Of a stretch of DNA of 18,972 bases, positions 1 to 8,500 are shown in pieces. A program made the translations under genes and the position numbers. The notes beneath the pieces are model-generated. The model made no database searches. It worked only from the letters and a program-made list of their open reading frames with translations, and had not been told where the DNA came from. The stretch covers positions 1 through 18,972 of the forward strand of contig JAYUHK010000160.1 of the NCBI GenBank assembly GCA_043767025.1. Direction: 5' to 3'. Numbering within the stretch: the first letter of the stretch is position 1; every line of letters starts with the position of its first letter. This DNA is from JAYUHK01 sp043767025 (GTDB taxonomy: Bacteria; Bacteroidota; Bacteroidia; Chitinophagales; Saprospiraceae).

Positions 1-63
1 ATTTGGAATATCAAAAAAACGCAACAACATTTTATTTATTAACATAAAAGTAAAGTTAGCAAC

Positions 64-96
64 TTGTGTTATTTAGCTTGGATTTTTGTACTTTTG
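64..96 (+). promoter_or_regulatory. Bacteroidota-type promoter for the glycosyltransferase gene
   Basis: A perfect -7 element TACTTTTG (TAnnTTTG) lies at 89-96, with a TTG at 64-66 as the -33 element 22 bp upstream. Transcription would start near 101, leaving a leader of about 33 nt before the start at 134. The -7/-33 consensus is established for Bacteroidota. Use of this particular site is inferred. Confidence 0.6.
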
Positions 97-133
97 CCAC
101 TGCTTTTTTAACAATATAAATTAGTTTATTATT

Positions 134-787
134 TTGCGGACATCACAAATAGCTGTAAGCGTGCTTATGGCAGTCTATAACACCGATTTTAGGTTGGTAA
201 AGCGAGCTATTGATTCGGTGCTTGGTCAGACCTTTCAGTACTTTGAATTGATACTCGTGGACGACGGCAGCGACGGCACGCTGAGTAAAAAAATCTTGGA
301 GTATTGCGACTTACATTCGTCCAAAATAACTTATGTGAAGCACCAAAACTGCGGGCAATCGCAATCCATCAACAGGGCGATACGACTCAGCAGCGGAAAA
401 TATATCGCCATCATTGACTCTGACGATGAGTATAAAATCAACCACTTGGCGGCGTGTATGAATGAAATGGACTCAGCCGACTTGATATCTTCTATTACGG
501 AAACTATTACGGACAGCCACGTGGATTTTTATGTGCCAGACAAGGACGACCACCAGACGGATATCCATGTAGATGACTGTATTTTATTCGCTACTTTGTT
601 TGGGAGAAGAGAGGTTTTTGAAAAATTAGTATTCAAAAATATGTATGCTGCCGATGCAGATTTTTATGCTCGGGCGAGCGCCGAGTTTGTGGTAAAAAAA
701 GTAAATCTTCGCACTTATATTTATTACCGAAATATAGAAAGCAGCCTTTCGGCAGTGCTGAAGCGGTCGCAGATTGCGCTGCAATAG
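134..787 (+). CDS. Family 2 glycosyltransferase, short form
   Basis: This 217-residue protein is a GT-A fold glycosyltransferase of family GT2, which moves a sugar from a nucleotide-sugar donor to an acceptor. The first strand, with VSVLMAVYN near residue 8, is typical of the family. It is followed by the nucleotide-binding LVDDGSDG (D43, D44), then the metal-binding IIDSDDE (D95, D97, D98). The stretch with FGRREVFE and AADADFY also matches the usual GT2 C-terminal half. There is no membrane segment, so it should be cytoplasmic or peripheral. The start is TTG at 134. The next ATG (167) would cut into the first beta strand, and a promoter lies just upstream. It is shorter than many GT2 enzymes (about 300 residues) but appears intact. 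A possible glycosyltransferase gene follows after 41 nt. Donor and acceptor cannot be told. Confidence 0.85.
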   Translation: MRTSQIAVSVLMAVYNTDFRLVKRAIDSVLGQTFQYFELILVDDGSDGTLSKKILEYCDLHSSKITYVKHQNCGQSQSINRAIRLSSGKYIAIIDSDDEYKINHLAACMNEMDSADLISSITETITDSHVDFYVPDKDDHQTDIHVDDCILFATLFGRREVFEKLVFKNMYAADADFYARASAEFVVKKVNLRTYIYYRNIESSLSAVLKRSQIALQ

Positions 788-828
788 GAATATATCTAAT
801 GTGAACTATTTACCACCAGTTTTTTGCT

Positions 829-1581
829 ATGAAATTAGCTTCTTCGACAAATCTTATTTGTGCATCGCTGCTTACGGGCGTGTATGATGTGAATAGAAAT
901 CAAGAACTTGCCGAAGATAATTTTGAGGCGATTCGGGTTTGGTACGATTCGGTAAAGTCGTTGGGTTTGAGTGCGGTAATATTTCACAATAATTTTTCGC
1001 CAGCCACAGAAAGTCTTTATACCACCGATGCTATTGGGTTTGTGAGGGTGGATTTTGATACCATTTACAATCCAAATATTTATCGGTATTTTATTTACAA
1101 AGATTTTTTGGAGCTGCACCAGAGCCAAATCGACAATGTGTTCGTGACGGACATTACAGATGTGGAGGTTTTGAAAAATCCGTTTGGAGAGGAATTATTT
1201 TTGGAGCGAAGCGAAGCACTGTTTTGTGGCGACGAACCCAAAAAATTGGACAATGAATGGATGAACGACCACTCGACTCACCTGCGCAACAACATAGATG
1301 GCTTTGCGGAGTACGAAAAAAACCACCAGCAAAGTCCGCTTTTGAATTGTGGCATTATCGGCGGAAACATCGCTACTGTGCTGCGCCTGATGACCGAACT
1401 CGTGGCGATTCACAGCGCGCACGCCCCCAGCAACCGCACCGCCTATACGCTCGATATGGGAGCTTTCAACTACGCCGCCAGAACTCTTTTTGGGGATAAT
1501 ATAGCGCACGGAAGCCCCATAAATACGGTATTCAAAGGTTACGAAACGGAGCGAAAGGATTGTTGGTTTCGGCACAAATAA
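829..1581 (+). CDS. Putative glycosyltransferase-like protein (GT-A type, uncharacterised)
   Basis: This 250-residue soluble protein has no signal peptide. Its opening (LICASLLTGVYDVNR) and the later VFVTDITDVEVL, with D108 and D111, resemble the strand and metal-binding DxD-like region of nucleotide-sugar transferases. LLNCGIIGG (N173, C174, G175) resembles the 'LNAGIxG' turn seen in several GT-A families. An aspartate follows in YTLDMGAFNY. These are visible motifs. The glycosyltransferase role is inferred and supported by the GT2 gene 41 nt upstream on the same strand, probably co-transcribed since no promoter is visible between them. The ATG at 829 is the first good start. An unrelated protein of unknown function remains possible. 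Confidence 0.6.
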   Translation: MKLASSTNLICASLLTGVYDVNRNQELAEDNFEAIRVWYDSVKSLGLSAVIFHNNFSPATESLYTTDAIGFVRVDFDTIYNPNIYRYFIYKDFLELHQSQIDNVFVTDITDVEVLKNPFGEELFLERSEALFCGDEPKKLDNEWMNDHSTHLRNNIDGFAEYEKNHQQSPLLNCGIIGGNIATVLRLMTELVAIHSAHAPSNRTAYTLDMGAFNYAARTLFGDNIAHGSPINTVFKGYETERKDCWFRHK

Positions 1582-1593
1582 TGAATCGTACGC

Positions 1594-1625
1594 TGCTCCC
1601 GACGCTCGGCGCGGGCTTTGGAGCA
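1594..1625. terminator. Possible hairpin at a convergent gene junction
   Basis: Arms TGCTCC (1594-1599) and GGAGCA (1620-1625) enclose a GC-rich 20-nt loop that can also pair CCCG with CGGG. It lies in the 51-nt gap between the rightward glycosyltransferase-like gene and the leftward Fic gene, where a two-way terminator would be expected. There is no U-run, so this is weak. Confidence 0.25.
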
Positions 1626-1632
1626 TCAGATT

Positions 1633-2190
1633 TTAGACATCGCCGCTTTCTTTTTCGTATCCTTCGTAGTAGTAGGATTGCTCTATGCCCTTGAAAATAA
1701 TTTCTCTGTTTTCTACATCGTCCGTCAGGTTTGCGGCGAGCAAAGTCCTCAACTCCAAGTCATTGATAGGGCTGCGCTCTATGGCTTGCAAATAAAGTGT
1801 TTTGTCCACAAACTGCCAATTCACGACTCTTTGTAGATTTTTTTTCAGCATCATATCCAACCATATCCGCATCGTCCTTCCGTTGCCTTCCATAAAAAGA
1901 TGGGCGATGTTCATTTCCACATATTTTCCGATGATTTCTCCAAAAGTATCTTCGGGCATCTGCTCTATTTTTTCAAGAATCTCGTTCAGATACAAAGCTG
2001 TGGCGAATCTAAAACCCCCTTTGGAGATGTTTTGGGTGCGCACTTTTCCCGCAAAGCTGTAAAGTCCATCGAACAGATATTTGTGTATCGCCTGCAGTCC
2101 TTTGGTCGTACCAATTTCTATTTTAGCTATATCATTGGTATCAAACAAACGGTAGGCGTTTGCCAAACTTTCTTTGTCTATATTTTTCAT
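1633..2190 (-). CDS. fic: Class III Fic AMP-transferase, NmFic-like
   Basis: This Fic-domain enzyme is 185 residues from the ATG at 2190. The family moves AMP from ATP onto a hydroxyl of a target protein. The catalytic loop HLFMEGNGRTMR (97-108) keeps the active-site His97, Glu101 and both arginines, but has Leu where the consensus HPFxxGNGR has Pro. The beta-flap region NISKGGFRFA (54-63) and the C-terminal part strongly resemble Neisseria meningitidis Fic, which modifies DNA gyrase GyrB and topoisomerase IV ParE. The C-terminus has SYYYEG (172-177), the [S/T]xxxE[G/N] inhibitory motif with Glu176, so this is a self-inhibited class III enzyme. A GTG at 2229 would add 13 residues and cannot be excluded. 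An XRE regulator gene lies 69-108 nt upstream on the same strand. The target is inferred by homology only. Confidence 0.93.
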   Translation of the reverse strand: MKNIDKESLANAYRLFDTNDIAKIEIGTTKGLQAIHKYLFDGLYSFAGKVRTQNISKGGFRFATALYLNEILEKIEQMPEDTFGEIIGKYVEMNIAHLFMEGNGRTMRIWLDMMLKKNLQRVVNWQFVDKTLYLQAIERSPINDLELRTLLAANLTDDVENREIIFKGIEQSYYYEGYEKESGDV

Positions 2191-2298
2191 TTTATGTTGG
2201 ATACATTCCTCACGGAAAGTTTGCGGCACAATATATCTGAAAAGTCGTGTTGCTTTGGCGCAAAAAGCTGCTTATAGTTTAGCCCAACCGCGCTCAAT

Positions 2299-2601
2299 TC
2301 AGAGAGAAATTGATAGATTTAGGTGTCCGCCAAGACCGACTTCGATGATATTTTGAAGTGTCGAGATGCGGACATCTTTTGTATTATTTTCGATTTTCGA
2401 AATGTATGCTTTATTAGTCCCACACTTATCGGCGAGTTGTTTTTGCGTCATACCTTTTTCGAGCCGAGCTTCATGTATCATTGCACCCAACTTAAAAGTC
2501 TGATAGCCTTTATCAAAAGCATCTCTTTCAGGTGTCCCTTTTTGACCATATTGTTCATCAACGAACTGTGCGAGAGTCCGTGTATTGTTATTTGTCTTCA
2601 T
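2299..2601 (-). CDS. XRE-family HTH regulator, HigA-like antitoxin
   Basis: This 100-residue DNA-binding protein has a Cro/C1-type helix-turn-helix at about 38-92. Its core is ARLEKGMTQKQLADKCGTNK, followed by AYISKIENN. The N-terminal half (TLAQFVDEQYGQKGTPERDAF) matches Bacteroidota HigA-type antitoxins, which usually follow a RelE/HigB-like toxin gene. No such toxin is seen upstream here: the next gene on that side is etfA, 132 nt away. Downstream on the same strand is the class III Fic gene, so the protein probably controls its own promoter and perhaps fic. No clear TAnnTTTG promoter is seen; TACTGTTTG at 2639-2647 (minus) is a poor fit. The regulator role is well supported. An antitoxin role is inferred. 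Confidence 0.88.
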   Translation of the reverse strand: MKTNNNTRTLAQFVDEQYGQKGTPERDAFDKGYQTFKLGAMIHEARLEKGMTQKQLADKCGTNKAYISKIENNTKDVRISTLQNIIEVGLGGHLNLSISL

Positions 2602-2733
2602 AACTCATGTTACGCAGAATATTTTTTCACTAAAATTTCAAACAGTATTTTACGCCAAGTCGGTGTATTTTCAGACGTGCCTTGTAGAAATTCAAGTTTT
2701 TGCAAAAAACCTATCCCCCCAACACTCTTCCCC

Positions 2734-3690
2734 TTACGCCGTTGCCTTGAACTTCTTATACGCCGCCGTCAATCGGGGTACAATCTCGAACAAATCACCG
2801 CAAACGCCGTAGTCGGCAGCTTTGAAAAACGGTGCTTCGGGGTCTTTATTGATGACCACCATTACTTTGGAGTTGTTCACGCCCGCAAGATGCTGGATAG
2901 CTCCCGAAATGCCGATGGCGATGTAGAGGTTCGGACGAATCGCTACGCCCGTCTGCCCAACGTGTTCGTGGTGAGGTCGCCAGTGTGCGTCCGCTACGGG
3001 GCGCGAGCAAGCGGTGGTAGCGTTCATCGCCGTCGCCAAGTCTTCTACGAGTCCCCAGTTTTCGGGACCTTTCATGCCGCGACCTGCCGACACGACGAGT
3101 TCCGCTTCTGGCAACGGCACGATGCCTTCTACCGTTTTTACGGATTGCACGCGCACGCGCGCCGACGGAACGGAAATATTGAGTGTTTCTACCGCCGCGT
3201 CGCTGCCCGCCGCGTCTGGGCGAAGAGCATTGCCCGCCAAAGACAAAATCTTGATGTCAGACGTGATTTGGTATTCTGCAATCGCTTTTCCCGAAAAAAC
3301 ACTTTTGGTAACTTTCAGATGATTGCCGTCTATGGTCGGAAGAGCGTTCACGCCAGCCACAGAGCCAGCGTCCAAACGAGCCGCCAAACGTCCCAGTATT
3401 GACCTGCCAGTCGAAGTATGCGCCATAATTATCAGCTTTGCGCCCAACTGTTGGGCGGCGGCGGCGATTACGCCCCCAAAAACTTGACTGTCGAAGGCGT
3501 GCAGTCCGCCGACGTTATAGACTTTGGACGCGCCGTATTTTCCGAGTTCGGCGGCGTTGGCTACGTCGCCAAGTGTGAGTGCGACGCAAGAAGTTCCCAT
3601 CAAGTCAGCCACTTTTTTGCCATAAGTAACCGCTTCCAATGCGGTTTTTTTGAATTGTCCCTTCGGACTTTCGACATATACTAAAACCAT
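2734..3690 (-). CDS. etfA: Electron transfer flavoprotein alpha subunit
   Basis: This 318-residue FAD-binding subunit of the ETF heterodimer carries electrons from acyl-CoA and other dehydrogenases to the quinone pool. The N-terminal half is the ETF alpha/beta fold. The C-terminal FAD domain shows SAGRGMKGPENW (201-212), CSRP with Arg230, VGQTGVAIRP (244-253), GISGAIQH (260-267) and INKDPEAPFF (280-289), all hallmark FAD contacts. Length and both ends match the family. It follows etfB on the same strand after 101 nt, an unusually wide gap for this pair, which contains a small hairpin. It appears intact and is most likely co-transcribed with etfB. Confidence 0.97.
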   Translation of the reverse strand: MVLVYVESPKGQFKKTALEAVTYGKKVADLMGTSCVALTLGDVANAAELGKYGASKVYNVGGLHAFDSQVFGGVIAAAAQQLGAKLIIMAHTSTGRSILGRLAARLDAGSVAGVNALPTIDGNHLKVTKSVFSGKAIAEYQITSDIKILSLAGNALRPDAAGSDAAVETLNISVPSARVRVQSVKTVEGIVPLPEAELVVSAGRGMKGPENWGLVEDLATAMNATTACSRPVADAHWRPHHEHVGQTGVAIRPNLYIAIGISGAIQHLAGVNNSKVMVVINKDPEAPFFKAADYGVCGDLFEIVPRLTAAYKKFKATA

Positions 3691-3731
3691 GATTGAGTTA
3701 TTTTATTTTTATTTGAATTAAAATATTTTTG

Positions 3732-3750
3732 AGGCATGAAAAAGATGCCT
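3732..3750. other. Small hairpin between etfB and etfA
   Basis: AGGCAT (3732-3737) and ATGCCT (3745-3750) form a 6-bp stem with a 7-nt loop in the 101-nt gap of the etfBA pair. A run of eight T follows on the plus strand, but no plus-strand gene ends here. On the minus strand, in the direction of etfBA transcription, no clean U-run follows. It may tune relative expression or RNA processing. Function is not known. Confidence 0.35.
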
Positions 3751-3791
3751 AATTTTTTTTGAAAAAATAGAAAATTTATTTTTTCCCGTTC

Positions 3792-4532
3792 CTAAATCAC
3801 TTTTGCTTCTTCGTGCAAGAGTCGGACGAGTTCGTCCATATCGTCTGCTGCTATCATTCTCACAGACGTTTTTTGCTTCGGAAGTTCGTAGCGAATGACG
3901 GTGGACGGGTCGCTGAAAGCTACGGGCTGGACGACGACGAGCGGCTTTGTTTTTGCCATCATAATGCCGCGCATATTGGGGATTCGTTGCTCCGCCATGC
4001 CTTTGGCGGCACTTATCACGAAAGGAGTTTCGACTTCCAATACTTCCGTGCCGCCTTCAATATCGCGCTCGACGGTAGCGGTAGAGCCGTTCAGGTCGAG
4101 TTTGTTGGCGTAAGAAATGTAAGGCATATCAAGGTATTCGGCGAGCATCGCGCCTACTTCCGAGCCGTTGTAGTCAATCGTTTCTTTGCCCAAAAAGACG
4201 AGGTCGAAATTTTGAGTTTTGGCATATTCGGCGATTTGTTTGGCGACGCAAAGCGCACTTTGTGGGTCAATATCTATCCGCACCGCATCGTCGGCTCCGA
4301 TGGCAAGCCCTTTGCGAATGACGGTTTCGTTGTCCGCCGTCCCGACGTTGATGATGCTGACGGTGCCGCCCAAAGTTTCTTTGAGTTCGAGGGCGCGGAC
4401 GAGGGCGTACCACTCGTCGTAGGGGTTCATAATGTACTGAACGCCGGCTTCGTTGAAGTCTTTGCCGTCGGCACTAAAAGAAATTTTAGAAGTAGTGTCG
4501 GGCGTTTTGCTGATGCAAACTAAAATTTTCAT
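3792..4532 (-). CDS. etfB: Electron transfer flavoprotein beta subunit
   Basis: This is the 246-residue beta subunit of ETF, the usual family length, which binds AMP and recognises partner dehydrogenases. It begins MKILVCISKTPDT, shows NPYDEWYALVRALEL (36-50), GADDAVRI (79-86), GKETIDYNGSEVG (115-127) and the family signature at 154-174, which reads VERDIEGG through ETPFVIS. The region with GMAEQRIPN near 178-186 is also conserved and corresponds to the recognition-loop area. The ATG at 4532 is the natural start. It is the first gene of an etfB-etfA pair, divergent from bshB1, with a -7 element 35-42 nt upstream of the start codon. Confidence 0.97.
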   Translation of the reverse strand: MKILVCISKTPDTTSKISFSADGKDFNEAGVQYIMNPYDEWYALVRALELKETLGGTVSIINVGTADNETVIRKGLAIGADDAVRIDIDPQSALCVAKQIAEYAKTQNFDLVFLGKETIDYNGSEVGAMLAEYLDMPYISYANKLDLNGSTATVERDIEGGTEVLEVETPFVISAAKGMAEQRIPNMRGIMMAKTKPLVVVQPVAFSDPSTVIRYELPKQKTSVRMIAADDMDELVRLLHEEAKVI

Positions 4533-4566
4533 ACAAAATATTGTGGTTGGAAAAAAATTACTGCCG

Positions 4567-4574
4567 CAAATATA
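4567..4574 (-). promoter_or_regulatory. Bacteroidota -7 element upstream of etfB
   Basis: Read on the minus strand, this is TATATTTG, a perfect TAnnTTTG. The start of transcription would fall near 4562, about 30 nt before the etfB ATG. No TTTG is seen at the standard spacing; the nearest is only 11 bp upstream, so the -33 part is weak. Confidence 0.5.
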
Positions 4575-4601
4575 TGTCTTTTTTACAAAAAAATGAAATT
4601 G

Positions 4602-4615
4602 AGCGAAATTTCGCT
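4602..4615. repeat. 14-bp perfect palindrome between divergent etfB and bshB1
   Basis: AGCGAAATTTCGCT is fully self-complementary with no spacer. It sits 28 bp upstream of the etfB -7 element and 56 bp upstream of the bshB1 -7 element. This position suits a dimeric regulator binding site for etfB or for both genes. The binding role is inferred. No copy of the motif was noticed elsewhere in the window. Confidence 0.45.
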
Positions 4616-4671
4616 AATAAAAATAATTGGCTTTCTGACGCACAAACTTCATTAGTCACAACATTTTTTCA

Positions 4672-4679
4672 TACTTTTG
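4672..4679 (+). promoter_or_regulatory. Bacteroidota -7 element upstream of bshB1
   Basis: TACTTTTG is a perfect TAnnTTTG placed 26 nt before the ATG at 4706, giving a leader of about 20 nt. No good -33 TTG is seen at the usual spacing. It supports starting bshB1 at 4706 and not at upstream non-ATG codons, because it lies inside the longer open frame. Confidence 0.5.
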
Positions 4680-4705
4680 GTTTTAATTTCAGCAGTCCAT
4701 TTTTT

Positions 4706-5428
4706 ATGAAAAAATTAGATATTTTGGCGATAGGTGTCCACCCCGACGATGTGGAGTTGGGCGCGAGCGGCACACTGCTCCAACATATTGCTTTGGGACA
4801 CTCGGTGGGACTGCTCGACCTTACGCGCGGAGAACTCGGCACTCGTGGAAGTGTGGAAATTCGGCTTGCGGAGGCGACCGCCGCCGCCAGCCTGATGGGA
4901 GCGGTCGTACGAGAAAGTGTAGCGATGGCGGACGGTTTTTTTGAGCATACGGAAGAAAATTTACTCAAAATCATTCGAGTCGTGCGTCGCTACCAGCCCA
5001 AATTGGTGCTTGCCAACGCCCTTCGCGACCGTCACCCTGACCACGCTCGAGCCGCCAAACTGACTGCCGACGCTTGTTTTTTGTCGGGTTTGCGGCGCAT
5101 CGAAACTTTTGAGGACGGCGGCGCGGCGCAAGAATGTTGGCGACCGAGCCGTGTTTTTCATTACGTCCAAGATGAATATATTGAGCCAGATTTTGTTTTT
5201 GACATCACTCCGTTTATGGAAAAAAAGTTAGAATTGGTGCGTACGTTCAAGTCCCAATTTTACGACCCCAACTCGGACGAGCCGTCGTCGCCTATTTCGA
5301 GCCGCGAATTTATGGAGTTCATAGTCGCTCGCGCGCGTGAGTTGGGCAGACCAGCAGGCTTTGAGTTTGCCGAAGGCTTCAACGTAAGTAAGACTTTGGG
5401 AGTCAAAAATCTTTTTCAATTTTGCTAA
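4706..5428 (+). CDS. bshB1: Bacillithiol biosynthesis deacetylase BshB1
   Basis: This 240-residue zinc-dependent LmbE/PIG-L family deacetylase hydrolyses N-acetylglucosaminyl malate to glucosaminyl malate, the second step of bacillithiol synthesis. GVHPDDVELG near residues 10-19 supplies His12 and Asp15 as zinc and catalytic residues, and DRHPDHARAAKL supplies His110, Asp112 and His113. DLTRGELGTRG and DACFLSGLRRIE are typical of the BshB1 branch. The frame is open upstream to 4541. However, the ATG at 4706 gives the normal family length and the MKKLDILAIG start, and it lies just after a -7 element. The gene is divergent from etfB and followed by 135 nt of noncoding DNA. Other bsh genes are not in this window. 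Confidence 0.93.
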   Translation: MKKLDILAIGVHPDDVELGASGTLLQHIALGHSVGLLDLTRGELGTRGSVEIRLAEATAAASLMGAVVRESVAMADGFFEHTEENLLKIIRVVRRYQPKLVLANALRDRHPDHARAAKLTADACFLSGLRRIETFEDGGAAQECWRPSRVFHYVQDEYIEPDFVFDITPFMEKKLELVRTFKSQFYDPNSDEPSSPISSREFMEFIVARARELGRPAGFEFAEGFNVSKTLGVKNLFQFC

Positions 5429-5476
5429 AAACTTTTCATCGAAGTTGTTAAAATCTGTTTTTTCTCAAAAATAATA

Positions 5477-5507
5477 TTGTGCCAAAAGTGATTATTCAAT
5501 AATTTTG
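5477..5507 (+). promoter_or_regulatory. Promoter for the first metalloprotease gene
   Basis: The -7 element TAATTTTG (TAnnTTTG) at 5500-5507 has a TTG at 5477-5479, 20 bp upstream, as -33. The expected start of transcription is near 5512, giving a leader of about 50 nt to the ATG at 5564. A small inverted repeat, ATTATT-C-AATAAT (5491-5503), overlaps the -7 site and may be chance in AT-rich DNA. Confidence 0.6.
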
Positions 5508-5563
5508 TGCTTTATTTGCACTAACATTCGTTAGTGACCAAACATTTTAAATACACTGCCTTT

Positions 5564-8500
5564 ATGAAATTTGCCGTCCATACTCTTACTGTTGGGTTTT
5601 TGCTCTCCTTTTCGCTCTCTGCGATGTCCCAAAATACATCTTCTACTTGGTATCAAGATACCAACGAGTCCGCTATGCGACTTGCGCCCAATGCCAAACG
5701 ATACATCAAAGCGAGCCATTATCGGGTGCTACAAATTTCTGTTGCGGACTTAAAAAACAAATTAAATTCCCCGTCCGCAGTGTTGGATTTTCCGCTGCCC
5801 GACGGAAATTTTGAAAAATTTGATGTTGCTTATTCGCCAGTTATGGCAGATGAATTGGCAAAAAAATATCCTTCAATCCGCACTTACGCAGGTCAATCCG
5901 TCCGCAATCCGTCCCATTCTATTCGCTTCGACATAACGCCAAAAGGCTTTCATGCAATGTTGTATCTCAATGACGAAACGGTTTTTATTGACCCTTACAG
6001 CGACAGCGATATTTTAAATTATATTTGTTACTACAAAAAAGATTTTTTACTCCAAAAAGCGACTTATCCCTGCCAATTAGAATCCAAAGAAGAAGAAAAA
6101 TTACCGCTCGACCACTCGCAACTTTCGGGCAATCCGACGAACAGCCGAACTGAAGAATCTTTTGGCTGCAACGCTCCGCTCCAACTGCGCACCTATCGCT
6201 TGGCAGTGTCTTGCACTGGCGAATACGCTCAATTTCATTATGCAGGAATCCCCGCCGACAGCATTGACGCTCGCCGTGCAGCCGTTTTGTCGGCAATAGT
6301 CACGTCCGTCAATCGAGTTAATTCTGTCTATGAGCGCGACCTTGCCGTTCATTTCAATTTGATAGCCAACAACGATGTTTTAATTTTTCTCTCTGGTGCT
6401 ACCGACCCCTACACCAACGATAATTCGGGCGCGCTCATCGGGCAGAGCCAAACGGTGATTACCAATACGATTGGAAACGCTAATTTCGATGTTGGGCATA
6501 CATTCAGCACTGGCGGCGGCGGTTTGGCGAGCTTGGGCGTAATCTGTCAAGACGGTCAGAAAGCAAGCGGCATCACAGGCACAGACAGCCCCATCGGCGA
6601 CCCTTACGACATCGACTATGTGGCGCATGAGCTTGGGCATCAGTTCGGTGGCGACCACACTTTCAACAGCAACACGGGTTCTTGCACCACCAATCGGGTG
6701 GGAAATGTCGCCTACGAAGTGGGGAGTGGCGTGACCATTATGGCGTATGCAGGAATTTGCGCACCGCAAGATTTGGCACCTCACAGCATTGACAACTTTC
6801 ACGCAGCCAGCTTGAATCAAATGCTGACCTATATAAACAATGCCGAAGGCAACACCTGTCCCGTAAAAACGGGTTCTAATATCGCACCACAAATCAACAG
6901 CGGCATTACCGCCAATTTATTTATTCCCAAAAAAACGCCTTTTGTGTTGGACGCAACGGCGAGCGACATCAACGGCGACACGATTACCTACTGTTGGGAG
7001 CAGTGGGATTTGGGAGCGGCAGGCAATATCAATGCTGCCTCTACGACGGCACCTATCTTCCGTCCGTTCAGTCCCACGACGGATTCGTACAGGTATTTTC
7101 CAAAACTTTCTGATATTTTGAGCAATACGACTACCTACGGCGAAGTGCTGCCTGCGGTGGCTCGAAAATTAAAATTCCGACTCACTGTGCGCGATAATCG
7201 TTTGGGAGCGACTGGCGGCGGCGGCGTGTGTTGGGCGGATTATCAACTCAACGTGAGCGGCACTGCGGGACCTTTCGTGGTGACAAATCCGAACAATGGG
7301 ACGGAAATCTGGAGAGCCAACAACTACGAAAAAGTCGTTTGGGACGTAGCCAAAACCGACCTTGCGCCCGTGAATTGCAAATTGGTCAATATCAAACTTT
7401 CGATAGACGGCGGGCAAACTTACCCTTTCACATTGGCAAGCAACATCGCCAACGACGGCTCGGAATATGTGTTGGCTCCCGACACCGTTTCGACGCTCGC
7501 ACGAGTGCGTGTGGAAGCAGTAGGAAATATTTTTTTAGATGTTTCGGATAAAAATTTCAATATCAAAAAACCAACTTCGCCCAACTACGGCTTGGGAATA
7601 TCGCCGTCTTTCAAGCAAATCTGTCTGCCCGCAGCCGATACGATTGTGCTGAATACCGTTTCGTTGTTGGGGTATGATAGCCTCGTGATGTTCAGCGTTT
7701 TGTCGGGACTTCCAGACGGCGCAACCGCTAATTTCGTCAGAAATCCAGTCTTGCCTTCCGAAAACACGCAACTAACTTTGGATTATGGCAACATCAACAG
7801 CAGCAGCCTCGATACGCTGGTGCTGCAAGCCATTGCCGCAGGCGGCGACACGCTGTTGCGGACAGTCGTTTTGAAAATAATCGCCAATGATTTTTCTGCC
7901 TTGCAAACTTTTCAGCCCGCCAACAACGAGTCGGGAGTAGCACAACTGCCTGTTTTCAAATGGCGCAAAACGCCCAACGCCAATTTTTATGAAATACAAA
8001 TAGCTACCAATCCGTCATTCGATGCTGCATCTATCGTAAAAAATGTGAGCAATCTGTTGGATACTACCTATACTATCACGACCTTGCTGGACATTAGCAA
8101 ACTCTACTTCTGGCGCGTGCGACCCGTCAATGAGTGCGGACAAGGAGCATTTACGGACATCGCTACTTTTTACACCAAGCTGTTCGCTTGCGCAAAATAT
8201 GCAAGTCAGAATGTCCCGTTGGCAATCTCTCCATCGGGTACTCCGACGATTGAATCTACCGTCATAGTGACGGCTGGTGGCATCATCGGTGATGTAAATG
8301 TTTCAAAATTCAAAGGAAGCCATGAGTTTTTTAAAGACTTGGACGCGCGCCTCATCAGCCCTGCGGGGACGGAGGTAAAACTTTTTGCCAGCGTCTGCGG
8401 CAATACCAACGGAAATTTTGACTGTATTTTTGACGACCAAGCGGCGAGTGTCATTACTTGTCCGCTCAACAATCTCAAACAGGTGCAGCCACAGCAAGCA

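Noticed and set aside
2610..2705. A 31-codon minus-strand frame from a TTG, ending 8 nt before the XRE start
   Set aside because: The peptide looks fairly natural (WRKILFEILVKKYSA end), but it has no ATG, no promoter and no recognised relative; it could be a leader peptide or chance, so it is not annotated.
2697..2708. Palindrome TTTTTGCAAAAA
   Set aside because: Simple A/T-run symmetry in an AT-rich gap; likely chance.
2323..3402. Long 359-codon plus-strand frame opposite etfA and the XRE gene
   Set aside because: It is antisense to two well-supported genes, starts inside one of them, and its translation is rich in Arg, His and Cys without any domain; it is a shadow frame.
3813..4523. 236-codon plus-strand frame opposite etfB
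   Set aside because: It mirrors the codon bias of etfB and shows no signal or motif.
5429..5475. Possible terminator after bshB1 (AACTT..AAGTT, then T-rich)
   Set aside because: The stem is only 5 AT-rich base pairs and the T-run is displaced; not convincing.
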